A stretch of 64,000 nucleotides of DNA from Candidatus Bathyarchaeota archaeon (GCA_018396705.1 JAGTQZ010000004.1:390877-454876); one strand, 5' to 3'; positions 26,037-34,770 are shown, counted from the first letter of the stretch. Notes: generated by a model from the sequence alone, not told the origin. Numbers and translations are program-made.

Positions 26037-26229
26037 AAATGAGAATTTATGTGATTCACGTTTTTCTGGGCTTGAAATTGGAGAAAGGGCGGTTCAACAG
26101 TACAAACAAGCGAGGAGGTGTCCCATTCCCGCATAGAGGCTCGGAGTTGCTGGCTCGCCGAGCCTCCCGCCCCTCCAAAAGCCGGAGGTTCACCAGTCCG
26201 GCTTAAACAAAACGGAGGTGCCATATTAA
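26037..26229 (+). other. Structured gap, possible RNA hairpins or a doubtful 55-aa frame
   Basis: A 9-bp inverted repeat (GAGGCTCGG at 26136, CCGAGCCTC at 26158) and a nearby CCGGAGG...TCCGG pairing interrupt the tightly packed genes. An open frame from 26039 to 26206 exists, but its composition is unconvincing and it spans the hairpins. It may be a small RNA, an untranslated leader or a recombination site. Confidence 0.35.
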
Positions 26230-26418
26230 ATGAGGGTTGAAGCCCTGAAAAGCCAAATTGAAGCCGACTTGCACTTGGCTAAAAAGCTTGCCAGAGACTA
26301 TCCGGAAACATTTGTTGAAGGTAAAAAATTGAGTCAAGTGGTTTCAGCTCTTGAAAATGCTTTGCGCCTTGTCAACGAGGTTTTAACGCCTAAAACAGCA
26401 GAGGAGAGACGCCAATAA
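26230..26418 (+). CDS. Hypothetical small helical protein, 62 aa
   Basis: It starts 12 bases behind GGAGGTG. It is predicted almost wholly helical (KSQIEADLHLAKKLARDYPE, then SALENALRLVNEVL). It ends in a TAATG overlap with the coiled-coil gene, suggesting a joint complex. Function unknown. Confidence 0.6.
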   Translation: MRVEALKSQIEADLHLAKKLARDYPETFVEGKKLSQVVSALENALRLVNEVLTPKTAEERRQ

Positions 26419-27146
26419 TGGAGCGGATTGCAAGGCTGCTTCAAAAAGAAGACGCGGAACAGAGGCTACGCGAACTTCACATGCAGCTTAACGAATTAGT
26501 TAACCATGAGCTAAGCCTAGCCCACAGTCGGTGGGTTAACAGTAAAATGTCGCTTGAACAATGCGAGCGCAGGCTGCAACAAGAGGAACATGCTTACAAG
26601 GAGTTAGACGGCCGAATCGAGAAAATTGAACATGAAATTAAAAGCATGAAAGAGCAGATTCCGCGGCTTCAAGACGAGTTGAAAACGCTGAATGAACGGG
26701 TTGAGCTTAGGCAAAAACGCATCAGCGCTTTACAAGAGGATGAGCAGAGGCTCCTAGCTGCTCTTGAAGACTTGGAGAACAAGGCTTTAACGAAGGGTGA
26801 AACCCACGAGCTCACCAAAGTCCGAAACGCCTACTTTGAAAAACAGCTAGCCTTAACCGTTGCGAAAATGTTTCTCGCCAAGGACAAGCAAACAATAACC
26901 GCCATCCAAAACCAAATCGAAAATTACAGAGGAGAAATCGCTAGAATGGAACGTGAAAAACCCCAGCTTGAACAGCAACTTCTAGAAAAACATAAAACAA
27001 TTGAAAGCTTGAAAAACTGGCTCAAACAATTACGCAAAGAAGAGCCTGAGCTTCGCAGCAGAAAAGAAGCCCTAGAAAAGCAAGTTCAGAAAATCCAAGC
27101 TGAAATAAAGGAGCTTGAAGAAAAAATTAGATGTGGAAAAACTTGA
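26418..27146 (+). CDS. Long coiled-coil protein
   Basis: A 242-residue protein that is a continuous, highly charged coiled coil with heptad patterns (EQCERRLQQEEHAYKELDGR, IEHEIKSMKEQIPRLQDELK), without a P-loop or membrane segment. Such proteins in mobile elements can act in DNA partition, structure or entry exclusion, but nothing here decides. It overlaps the preceding gene by one base. Confidence 0.65.
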   Translation: MERIARLLQKEDAEQRLRELHMQLNELVNHELSLAHSRWVNSKMSLEQCERRLQQEEHAYKELDGRIEKIEHEIKSMKEQIPRLQDELKTLNERVELRQKRISALQEDEQRLLAALEDLENKALTKGETHELTKVRNAYFEKQLALTVAKMFLAKDKQTITAIQNQIENYRGEIARMEREKPQLEQQLLEKHKTIESLKNWLKQLRKEEPELRSRKEALEKQVQKIQAEIKELEEKIRCGKT

Positions 27147-27162
27147 ACGGAGGTGAAAACGG

Positions 27163-27429
27163 ATGCAAATTGACATGGATAAGTTTGTAGAAATATTGGC
27201 AAACCTCTTCACAGAAAAGCAGGAAATCGCCATGGTTATCGACGGAGTTAAAACCGTGGTAGGCTACACACAGCCGAAAACCATAGTTTTCGATAGCGAT
27301 ATGGTGAATGTTAAAAAAATTCCAAGCAACGCCATAGGCTATGTTAAAAAAGAAGGCGGCAAAACCATTCTAAAACTGGTTGAAGTTCACCCGCCAAGCC
27401 TTGTTGAAAAACTGTTACGAGGCAAATAG
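27163..27429 (+). CDS. Hypothetical element protein, 88 aa
   Basis: It starts behind GGAGGTGAAAACGG. Two parts: an N-terminal helix (DKFVEILANLFTEKQEIAMV) and a beta-rich middle (DGVKTVVGYTQPKTIVFD), then a basic end. No family recognised. It lies in the run of small genes between the replication module and the integrase. Confidence 0.55.
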   Translation: MQIDMDKFVEILANLFTEKQEIAMVIDGVKTVVGYTQPKTIVFDSDMVNVKKIPSNAIGYVKKEGGKTILKLVEVHPPSLVEKLLRGK

Positions 27430-27432
27430 CCA

Positions 27433-27696
27433 TTGGAAAACCAGCAGCCCCCATCTTTTTCCGCCTACGAATATGCCAAAATGAGTTCATTGATAGCTGA
27501 CTCTATACAGAAAATCGAGAAAATTTTAGAAAGGCTGGAAAAAGTCGGCGATAGAAAAAACATAATGTTGCTGCTTCAAGTATTGGACAATTTAAGCAGA
27601 GTCCACGCTAAATTAACAAGTCTAGGAAGGGCTAAAGCACGACGACAAGCTGAGAAAGCCTTGGAAAAAGCGAGGCAAATTCTAGGCGAAAAATAG
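27433..27696 (+). CDS. Hypothetical helical element protein, 87 aa
   Basis: TTG start three bases after the previous stop. It is all-helical and charged (SSLIADSIQKIEKILERLEK and RAKARRQAEKALEKARQILG). It could pair with the coiled-coil protein. Function unknown. Confidence 0.5.
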   Translation: MENQQPPSFSAYEYAKMSSLIADSIQKIEKILERLEKVGDRKNIMLLLQVLDNLSRVHAKLTSLGRAKARRQAEKALEKARQILGEK

Positions 27697-27736
27697 GGGG
27701 GTTAGAAATTCCAACAGTTGGAATTTAGCGAAAAAA

Positions 27737-27985
27737 TTGCCAACGAGGCTTAAACAAGCCATGAGAAGCTACATCTTCACATCCCATGAGCTTGAAGCCA
27801 TAGAAGAGTTCATAAAAACGCGAAGGCGAAACCCAACAGTCAACAAAATAATGCATTACCTCAAACACAACCAACGGCTTTGGATAGACCTCCGCCTTAT
27901 CCTTACATTGACGCGCCTAGCTCACTATAAGCCCGACAAAAGCAAGCCTAAACTTCCGCCTGGAAGACCCCCTAAAATCCTCTGA
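27737..27985 (+). CDS. Hypothetical small basic protein, 82 aa
   Basis: TTG start; an ATG at 27761 is an alternative. The core LEAIEEFIKTRRRNPTVNKI followed by a proline/lysine-rich tail (KPKLPPGRPPKIL) suggests a DNA-binding helper protein. It ends ten bases before the integrase gene and might be an excision or accessory factor; that is a guess from position and size. Confidence 0.5.
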   Translation: MPTRLKQAMRSYIFTSHELEAIEEFIKTRRRNPTVNKIMHYLKHNQRLWIDLRLILTLTRLAHYKPDKSKPKLPPGRPPKIL

Positions 27986-27995
27986 GGCATATAAA

Positions 27996-29240
27996 ATGGC
28001 TGAAGAGGCTCCCGCAGCAAGCCCCTCTGAAAAACCCGCTTTCACAATTGAAGCCCAAAACGGGCTTTTCTGTCCAGAATGCAACTCAAAAAGGCTTTAC
28101 AAGGACGGCTTACGCTATCTAGCCGACGGCAAAACCGTTCAACGCTACTTGTGTAGGGATTGCGGCTACCGCTTTAGCTGGCCGAGGGCTGAAAAGCCAA
28201 AGCAGCATGGAAGCAAGAATTTAAAAAGCGAACATGGCTTAACTTTTAACCGATGCAGCTCCAGAGCCTTGGCCCTTCTGGAGCAAAGCGAGGAAGGGGC
28301 CATGAACGGGCAAAAGGAAAATGGGCAATGGGCTGCGGGAGCCACAGGGCAAACACTAGACGGGGCGAAAATAAAGGAAATCATCATTAACTTTGTCTGG
28401 TGGATGAGGAAACAAGGCTACGCGGAGTCAACTATTGAAAGGCGAAGCAAAATCTTAGAAGTTCTAGCCAAGCGAGGTGCAAACCCATATGATCCAGAAA
28501 GCGTCAAGGAAACTTTAGCGAGGCAAAAATGGGATGAAAACAGCAAAAACGTTGCAGTCAAAGCCTACAACACGTTCCTAAAAATGGTTGGAGGCTCATG
28601 GACTCCGCCTAAAACAAGGCCTGTGGAAAAATTACCCTTCATACCAACAGAGGAAGAGCTTAACAGTTTAATAGCAGCTTCAAACGGGAAACTTGCAGCC
28701 TTTCTAATGTTGCTTAAAGAAACCGGAATGAGAGCCGGCGAAGCCTACAACCTTCAATGGAAAGACGTAGACTTTGAAAACGGCACAGTCCGCGTAACAC
28801 CTGAAAAGGGAAGCAACCCACGCATATTCAAACTTTCACCAAAACTTTTAGCCATGCTAAATCGCATGGACAAAACAAGCGAGTGGATATTCAAGCCGTG
28901 GCAGCTTAAACACATGAGGCGCACATTCCAGAGAATACGAAACCGCCTTGCCTTGAAACTATGCAATCCGAGACTAAAACTAATAACGTTTCACACTTTC
29001 CGTCATTGGAAAGCCACCATGGAATACGCCAAAACCAAAGACATCCTACATGTAATGCAGCTGCTAGGCCACAAAAACATCAAAAACACCCTGAAATACA
29101 CGCAGCTCGTGAACTTTAAAGATGACGAATATCATTTCGCAACAGCCAAAACAATAGACGAGGCGGGCAAACTAATAGAGGCCGGCTTCGAATACGTATG
29201 CCACCACGAAGGTGTAATGCTGTTTAGAAAACGCAAATAA
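27996..29240 (+). CDS. Tyrosine recombinase/integrase with N-terminal zinc ribbon (int2)
   Basis: A 414-residue integrase, complete. An N-terminal zinc ribbon has cysteines at 26, 29, 53 and 56 (CPEC, CRDC). A linker precedes the SAM-like core-binding domain (about 125-200) and the catalytic domain, with Arg246 (MRAGEAYNLQW), His333 and Arg336 (HTFRHW), His359 (LLGHKNIKNT) and Tyr368 (LKYTQL). It ends FRKRK. It should catalyse recombination between the element and the tRNA-Phe 3' end 26 bases downstream. The zinc ribbon is absent from the copy at 29378. It is undisrupted by integration, as in pNOB8-type rather than SSV-type elements. Confidence 0.92.
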   Translation: MAEEAPAASPSEKPAFTIEAQNGLFCPECNSKRLYKDGLRYLADGKTVQRYLCRDCGYRFSWPRAEKPKQHGSKNLKSEHGLTFNRCSSRALALLEQSEEGAMNGQKENGQWAAGATGQTLDGAKIKEIIINFVWWMRKQGYAESTIERRSKILEVLAKRGANPYDPESVKETLARQKWDENSKNVAVKAYNTFLKMVGGSWTPPKTRPVEKLPFIPTEEELNSLIAASNGKLAAFLMLLKETGMRAGEAYNLQWKDVDFENGTVRVTPEKGSNPRIFKLSPKLLAMLNRMDKTSEWIFKPWQLKHMRRTFQRIRNRLALKLCNPRLKLITFHTFRHWKATMEYAKTKDILHVMQLLGHKNIKNTLKYTQLVNFKDDEYHFATAKTIDEAGKLIEAGFEYVCHHEGVMLFRKRK

Positions 29241-29265
29241 ACCATGCCGCGGGCCCATCCAAAAA

Positions 29266-29287
29266 TGCCGAGGGCCGGGTTTGAACC
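29266..29287. repeat. Right attachment site (attR) within tRNA-Phe
   Basis: Exact 22-bp partner of 18416-18437. It forms the 3' end of the functional tRNA-Phe, so integration leaves the tRNA intact. Confidence 0.88.
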
Positions 29288-29339
29288 GGCGACAACCCGG
29301 TCTTCAGCCGGGCGCTCTCCCAGGCTGAGCTACCTCGGC
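29266..29339 (-). tRNA. tRNA-Phe (GAA)
   Basis: A 74-nt cloverleaf on the minus strand: acceptor GCCGAGG/CCTCGGC, anticodon stem CCCGG/CCGGG around CTGAAGA (anticodon GAA), T arm GCCGG/CCGGC, discriminator A. No CCA encoded. A TATA-like TTAAAAAATC lies about 25 bases upstream (29361-29370 on the plus strand). Integrase genes flank it on both sides, with their C-terminal ends facing it. Confidence 0.93.
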
Positions 29340-29381
29340 TAATTTTGGAATAACCTCGGAGATTTTTTAATGTTTCGCTAC
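29326..29381. repeat. 5'-tRNA-type direct repeat, left copy
   Basis: It includes the 5' acceptor and D-stem start of tRNA-Phe, its TATA-like box and the stop codon of the integrase at 29378. The partner lies at 34910-34966. Confidence 0.65.
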
Positions 29382-30418
29382 TTGCGCTTTCTAAAGAATA
29401 GTAGCCCATCTTTCTCGCAAACATATTCAAAGCCCACCTCAAGCAGAGCTTTAATCTCTTCTGGATTGCTTGCAACCTTGACTGTAAATTCATCGTTGCA
29501 TGAATCGCCGAATATTGCCCGCTCAACTGTTATGTAAATTTCCGTGTTCTTAATGCTTTTATGGCCCAAGAAATCTTTGACGTAGAATGGATCCTTAGTT
29601 TTATGGTAAAGCATAGTTGCTTTCCAATGCCTAAACGTGTGAAATGTAATCTTGTTAAGTCTCGGATTTTGGAGCTTAGCCGCTAAACGCTTTCTTGTTT
29701 TCTGTAAAGTTTGTTTTAAAGTCTCGTACCTAGATTTTCCAAAGACATTATCGTTTTCCCTTGGCAGACTTCTTAACATTCCAATGAGTTTTTCACTTAC
29801 CTTCCATATTCGCGGTTTACTTCCTTTTTCAGGCTCGTTTAGGGTTATAATGCGCCTCTCAAAGTCTATATCTGTCCATTTAAGCTTCATGGCTTCGCCA
29901 GCTCTCATAGCAGTTTCCTTAAGGAGTTGTAATAAAACCGAGGTCTTACTTCCTGAACCTGCTATTAAAGCATCCAATTCTTGTTCTGTTGGGATGAATG
30001 GAAGTTTATTGGTAACTTTGCATATTGGTTTATCCCATTGTATTCCTTCATGCTTTAGAAAGCGTGAATAGGCGTTTATTACATTACGTCTTCTAGCTTC
30101 AGACCATTTTTGTTGAGCAACAACCTCCTTGACCGATTCTGGATTGTATAGATCCGCTCCTCTTTCATGCAGTGTTCTCAGGGCTGAAACATGCAACCTT
30201 ATTGTTTCTTCACTGTAACCTTGCTTTTTAAGGAACCATGCAAACTCTAGGATTTTCCCTTTAACGTCGAAGCCTGACAAAACACAAAACAAAACGCGAA
30301 AAAGCCAAAATAAGCATTTTTCGTTGGACATTACTAACAGAACACTACACAAGCGATGTATCATTTGTCTATAAAGTTTGAATGCAAAGGGGCTTGTTAT
30401 TGAGGCAGCGATGCTCAC
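29378..30418 (-). CDS. Tyrosine recombinase/integrase (int3)
   Basis: An apparently intact integrase of up to 346 residues. It has no zinc ribbon; the N terminus before DVKGKILEFAW is hydrophobic and doubtful, and an ATG at 30331 may be the true start. The catalytic set is complete: Arg in AMRAGEAMKLKW, HTFRHW, FLGHKSIKNT and Tyr in TEIYITV. It closely resembles the copies at 8760 and 27996, especially in the core-binding domain and the FRKRK end. Its stop codon lies inside the repeat at the 5' side of tRNA-Phe, implying it targets the opposite end of the same gene from int2. Confidence 0.88.
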   Translation of the reverse strand: MSIAASITSPFAFKLYRQMIHRLCSVLLVMSNEKCLFWLFRVLFCVLSGFDVKGKILEFAWFLKKQGYSEETIRLHVSALRTLHERGADLYNPESVKEVVAQQKWSEARRRNVINAYSRFLKHEGIQWDKPICKVTNKLPFIPTEQELDALIAGSGSKTSVLLQLLKETAMRAGEAMKLKWTDIDFERRIITLNEPEKGSKPRIWKVSEKLIGMLRSLPRENDNVFGKSRYETLKQTLQKTRKRLAAKLQNPRLNKITFHTFRHWKATMLYHKTKDPFYVKDFLGHKSIKNTEIYITVERAIFGDSCNDEFTVKVASNPEEIKALLEVGFEYVCEKDGLLFFRKRK

Positions 30419-30572
30419 GCTTTCGTTTAAAAGCTGATGATAACTTTGGTTTTTGAAATAAAATTAGCGCCATTTTTAAGTTTTACAACGTTTTATCGTT
30501 TTCAGCTCCTAAAAGAAAAGGAAGCTTTGCTTAAAAAGGTGAAAGTGGAAGCCTGTTAAAATGTTTAAGGAT

Positions 30573-30884
30573 TTACTTCTTTGCTGAAGCTACAGCTTTT
30601 TTAATTGATTCTATGGCTTGATCAACTGTCAATACTGGCACCACTTCAAAGTGAGCGAAGGGTATCCATTTAAGCAAGCGGGTGAAAAGTTCAGCCTCAT
30701 TTGCTGCTTCACTAATTGAGTATCCGTAATCTCCTCCAGTAGCTATTCCCCAGTCCTTCGTTACGCCTGCATTCAAGTCTGCCTTAACCATTTCAAGCAT
30801 TGAAAGCCAACCCTTAACCCTCTGCTCAGCATCAACAGGCACTTTAGTCTGCTCTAACCACCACTTCACATAGAATTTAGGCAT
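30573..30884 (-). CDS. Small hypothetical protein, ferredoxin-like fold (DUF3303-like)
   Basis: A 103-residue protein starting MPKFYVKWWLEQTKVPVDAE, with a strand-helix-strand pattern and ending in FEVVPVLTVDQAIESIKKA. The repeated beta-alpha-beta layout resembles dimeric alpha-beta barrel proteins such as DUF3303 or YCII types, but I cannot confirm this. A clear GGAGGTGAATGTGAA ribosome site precedes the ATG. It lies within the second element but could be a chromosomal gene captured there. Confidence 0.6.
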   Translation of the reverse strand: MPKFYVKWWLEQTKVPVDAEQRVKGWLSMLEMVKADLNAGVTKDWGIATGGDYGYSISEAANEAELFTRLLKWIPFAHFEVVPVLTVDQAIESIKKAVASAKK

Positions 30885-31175
30885 TTCACATTCACCTCCT
30901 ATTAGGTTTTATGCGCTCCGGAGTCGGAGCTGAACTCCACCAACAAGTAAAGAAAGCAGCCTCAAATGCTCGCTTCACAAGCCAGCGAAGCTCACTTAAA
31001 CTTGTAAGGGCCTCCTAATAAGACTTACCTAAATGCTTCCAACCTAACCAATTTTAGAAACTTATCAATACAGACAAAAATTACCCTTCTCAAGCTGATT
31101 AACGCGGATTAAATTGTTTTAGAGCTTCCTTTAATGTCTCCTAACAGAACCAGAAGTGTAATTATGGTTCACGTT

Positions 31176-31751
31176 TTAAATTTGCTTAATTTCCTCTGTT
31201 AAGTTAAGCGCTAGTTGTGCTGCTTCTTCCAATATTGTTTCGTTTGGTGGTGCTGGGCCGAAATACCAGAAGGGTGGTCCATTTATGCTGTCTACGCTTG
31301 TATAGTTGAGTATGCTCCAGTAGGCTTGTGCAACTTTCTGTCCAATATCATGGATTGTGTTCATCATTCTTGATTGTTCAGTAGAGTTCAGCCAAGACAA
31401 ATCAATGTTGGGACCCCTGATGGTATCTATTAAGTAAAGGATTTTTCCTAATTGGACTTGATGCCCTTGGTCCAGATTAATGAGCTCCGTCAACGAACTG
31501 GTTGCATAAACTAATTCAGCATTAAGCCAGTTTGAAGTTGTGGGATCCAAGCTTCCATTAAATTTGGCTGGCAAGAGCACATAAACGGCGTCTAGATGAG
31601 TTCTTAGACGTTGCGACTCCCTGAGCATCGATGCCCAAAGCTTGTGCGCATTAATTTTCTGGAAAGCCCAAAAAACCCCAGCAACCACAACTATAACCAA
31701 GAGAAACAAAATTACAAATCGTTTCAGACTTATGCAAAAAATTCTCCCCAC
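31176..31751 (-). CDS. Membrane-anchored hypothetical protein
   Basis: A 191-residue protein with one N-terminal membrane helix (FVILFLLVIVVVAGVFWAF) and an all-helical extracellular part (LRTHLDAVYVLLPAKFNGS, later LNLTEEIKQI). Several N-glycosylation sequons (NST, NYT, NLT) are present. No family recognised. Confidence 0.55.
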   Translation of the reverse strand: MGRIFCISLKRFVILFLLVIVVVAGVFWAFQKINAHKLWASMLRESQRLRTHLDAVYVLLPAKFNGSLDPTTSNWLNAELVYATSSLTELINLDQGHQVQLGKILYLIDTIRGPNIDLSWLNSTEQSRMMNTIHDIGQKVAQAYWSILNYTSVDSINGPPFWYFGPAPPNETILEEAAQLALNLTEEIKQI

Positions 31752-31994
31752 TTTAGCTCCCTCTATATAGTCTACTGTTTTTCAAACCTTAAAATTTTCT
31801 CGCCGCAAGCCAAACGATAAAACTCTGACTCGCATACTTTGACATAACATCACAAATATAAAACAATGAGTGCTAACTATAGCTCGACATTCTTTTAGTC
31901 ATTGCTAACAGAACATTATTTAGGCAATTACTGTAATTTTTTATAGTTATTTTTGGGCAAAATTTTTAAGGTTTAAAATTACATGCTTTAAGGT

Positions 31995-32570
31995 ATGAGC
32001 ATGCCTGAGCCGTTTGTTTTATATGTTGGTAAGAGGTTTGTTGATAAGGCTTCTAAAACTTTTGGTTTAGGCCTTATTGTTAGGAAACCTCTGGTAGATA
32101 TTTTAAAGAAGATGGATGTAAAGTTTAAAGAGCTTGACAGTGATGAAGCCAAAGCGGCCCTTGAAAGACTCGGCGAGTCAAAAGGCATAACTGTGTCTAC
32201 TGCCCAGCTTATTAAAGGCTTGGCGCTTGCATTTTTCCTTCCAACAGGCGTTTTCCTAGCCACATTAAAGAAAGTTTTCTATAGGTCGGGCGCTGAAACC
32301 GAAGACAGCATAATACTCGAGTTCCTTGCAGAAATACCGAGGGCCTTCAGGCCAACCATATTCTACGACATCTGGCTCGTCGTGCCAAAAACTGAAAAAG
32401 GAGAAGCAAACACAAAACAAATAATCAAAACAATAGTGGAAAAGACTGGTGTTCCACCACTAACAGAAGAAGAATGGGAAAACGCAAAACCCATAATTGA
32501 AAAACTGAAAGGAAAACTGGAAGTAAAGGGCGTAACAGAAAACCTATGGACGTTAATACTAACTACTTAA
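31995..32570 (+). CDS. Hypothetical protein, 191 aa
   Basis: It starts at an ATG (a second ATG lies six bases on). The N-terminal half is mixed alpha/beta (PFVLYVGKRFVDKASKTFGL), a hydrophobic stretch LALAFFLPTGVFLATLKKVF lies in the middle, and the C-terminal half is charged. Not recognised. It overlaps nothing and precedes the broken beta-helix gene by 14 bases. Confidence 0.55.
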   Translation: MSMPEPFVLYVGKRFVDKASKTFGLGLIVRKPLVDILKKMDVKFKELDSDEAKAALERLGESKGITVSTAQLIKGLALAFFLPTGVFLATLKKVFYRSGAETEDSIILEFLAEIPRAFRPTIFYDIWLVVPKTEKGEANTKQIIKTIVEKTGVPPLTEEEWENAKPIIEKLKGKLEVKGVTENLWTLILTT

Positions 32571-32584
32571 GTGGGTGGCAAAGG

Positions 32585-33693
32585 ATGCGCTGTAAGTTTG
32601 TTAGATTTACGGCGATTTTGACCTTTCTGAGCTTCATTTTTCTTCCGCTGTGTAAGGCTTCTTTATCTCCGAGGGGTCCAATCCGCATAAGTAGTAATAT
32701 GGACTTTACCGCTGTTAACGGGGTGACTGGCGGTTCTGGAACGGCTATCGACCCGTATGTCATTGAGGTTGGGCCATAACCGAAGACTATGGCGTTGATT
32801 ATGGAATTTGGCTTGAAAATACAGATGCCTATGTCGTTATTAGGAACTGCTTGATAGTTTCACCATACACCGATATTAGGCTTGAACATGTGGCAAACGT
32901 TTTAATTGAAAATGTTACAAGTGAATGGAGGTCATCAAGGCTTATACGTGTACGACTCAGCAGATATTGTCATTTCCAACAGCCATATTGACCATATAGT
33001 CGGCGACGTTGTTCTGCTCTATTCATCAACCAACATTAAAGTGGAGAATTGCATAATCGGAGAAGGCCAATACTATAGCCTCTACATGCAACACGTAAAC
33101 AACACCACCATCAAAGATTGCGAGATCTACGGTAGCCTTTACGGCGTCTACGCTGAATCGTCATCGAGCATTTCCATAAACAACTGCAACATCCACGACA
33201 ACTCTGGGGACGACGTGCACTTTTACGTTACCATTGACAGCGCAATCCTAAACTGCCTAATCCATTTCAATGAAGACCACGGAATATACTTGGATTCATC
33301 CGACCACGTAACAGTGGAATACTGCGATGTAAGAAACAGCTCCTTAGGCATATGGCTTAACTCAGCCTTCAACTGTGAAATTCACTACAACAACTTCGTC
33401 AATATACACCAAAACGCACAGGATGACGGACAACAAAACAACTGGGGGACGGAAACTACTGGAGCGACTATCATGGAATTGACGCTAACAAAGACGGATA
33501 TGGAGACATAGCATACAATATTGTTGGAAGCGCCAACGCAAAGGACAACACTCCACTCATGCAAGTTATTCCAGAATTCCACAATCCAGCAATACTTCTG
33601 CTAATAACGTTAACGCTATCCGCAACAATTTGCCTGCTCAAAAATGTCTACAGAGTAACCAACAAACCGCTAAAGAAAAACACAAGGTCATAA
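32585..33693 (+). pseudogene. Right-handed beta-helix (NosD-like) surface protein, frameshifted
   Basis: Pieces in different frames form one exported parallel beta-helix protein. They are a signal sequence (FTAILTFLSFIFLPLCKA) plus VNGVTGGSGTAIDPYVIEV; IWLENTDAYVVIRNCLIV; repeated coils such as LYVYDSADIVISNSHID; and the terminal DGNYWSDYHGIDANKDGYGD with a membrane anchor (AILLLITLTLSATICLL). Frame changes fall near 32771-32773 (GGG run), 32920-32935 and 33444-33448 (GGGGG run). Two of them are corrected by adding one G. The family binds or modifies polysaccharides or acts as surface adhesins. Either decayed or affected by homopolymer errors. Confidence 0.7.
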
Positions 33694-33801
33694 AGCTTCT
33701 TTTAATCGCTGATAACAGAAAAGTGGATGTTTATTTAGTATAGATTTTTCTATATTAGAAATTCCTATTCTTGGATAAGCAAAAAATAGTCCTCGATTAT
33801 T

Positions 33802-34770
33802 TTATCTGTTATTAGGTATTTTCCTTCTTTTTTTATAAATTAGGTCGTACCGTTCAAGCTCTTGAAGATAATAGGGAACACTTGACAATTTTAGCTTTAC
33901 ATGTCGTGCAATTTGCGAGGAAGTGTTTTTGCCTTGGGCAATCGCTTGTAGTATTTTGCGGAGTCTTGCCTCTTTTGTGGAGGATCCTAAATCTTCTTTC
34001 AACAAGTAATTAACATATAAGTTGAGGGCGCCAGTTGGACTTGTTAAAATTCTTTTATATGTTTCCTCGTAACTTTCGCCAGGTTTGTGGCTCTCAGCAA
34101 GCATTATGAGATAGTAAGGGTGGCCTCCGTCGATTTTCCATGTGCACTCAGCCTCATCTAAACTGCACTTGGCGCTTTTCATGAAAAGCTCGAGTGCATA
34201 TTCCTTAGAAAGTGGACCAACTTCCATAATTACAAAGTGTCCAAATAGTGGGCTTTCTCCTTTTCCCAAGATATTTAGCATGAAGTGAACTCTAGAACCG
34301 CTTACAACATGCTCTACATTTTCCCTGCTTTCAACCACGCCTCTAAAAAGTTCAATTATAGCTTCAAGCTTAGAATAACGTTTAAACTCAATCAGATTTG
34401 GAAATTCATCGATAATCACTACAATACGCTTACCGCTTTTCCTCGAGACTTCATTTGCGTAGTCAAAAGCTAATAGAAAAACTCCTCTGTAATCTTCAGT
34501 TTCCGCTAACTCAGGGCGGATCTGCCGTGAAAACTCGCCCTTCTCGTCTATTGACGGCTCAAAAGTTAAACGTAGCTTCTTCAATTTCGTCAAAGTTTTC
34601 AAGAGGTTACCTATAACTATTGATGCCTTTTCAATTTTACCTAAATCTTTTGCATAAGCTCTAGTAATTTGAGACATCAAATTTTGAGCAAAATCATAGG
34701 GGAAAATTTGTAAACGGAAAGATCCACATAAACAACAGGAAAGCTTATGATCGATAGAATTTAAACTCAT
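33802..34770 (-). pseudogene. Archaeal ATPase (pfam01637-like), truncated
   Basis: A 322-residue frame with the middle and end of an archaeal STAND-like ATPase: Walker B IVVIIDEFPNLIEF, sensor VVSGSRVHFM and a C-terminal winged helix (TSSQIARHVKLKLSSVPYYL). The N terminus lacks the expected Walker A (GxxGxGKT) motif, and its first ~40 residues look unrelated, so the 5' part is missing. The C terminus stops shortly after YDLIYKK, also short for the family. It ends the second element, next to its right repeat. Not expected to bind ATP. Confidence 0.6.

Larger units (their letters stand above)
18416..29287. mobile_element. Integrated element in the 3' end of tRNA-Phe (about 10.85 kb)
   Basis: The region is bounded by an exact 22-bp direct repeat, TGCCGAGGGCCGGGTTTGAA plus CC, at 18416-18437 and 29266-29287. 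The right copy is the 3' end of an intact tRNA-Phe gene; the left copy is only that fragment, as expected after integrase-mediated insertion. The intact integrase gene sits just inside the right end. Inside are a subtilase, a surface protein, a small RHH-like regulator, a primase/ATPase pair and about ten small unknown genes, mostly on the plus strand with strong ribosome sites and overlapping starts. No capsid, terminase or conjugation gene was recognised, so a plasmid-like integrative element is most likely. Confidence 0.85.

Noticed and set aside
26039..26206. 55-codon frame after the 133-aa gene
   Set aside because: It crosses strong hairpins, lacks a ribosome site and has an arginine/serine-rich unconvincing sequence.
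18416..29287. Provirus interpretation of the element
   Set aside because: No capsid, portal, terminase or packaging gene could be recognised, so a viral origin is not supported, although some unknown genes could be structural.
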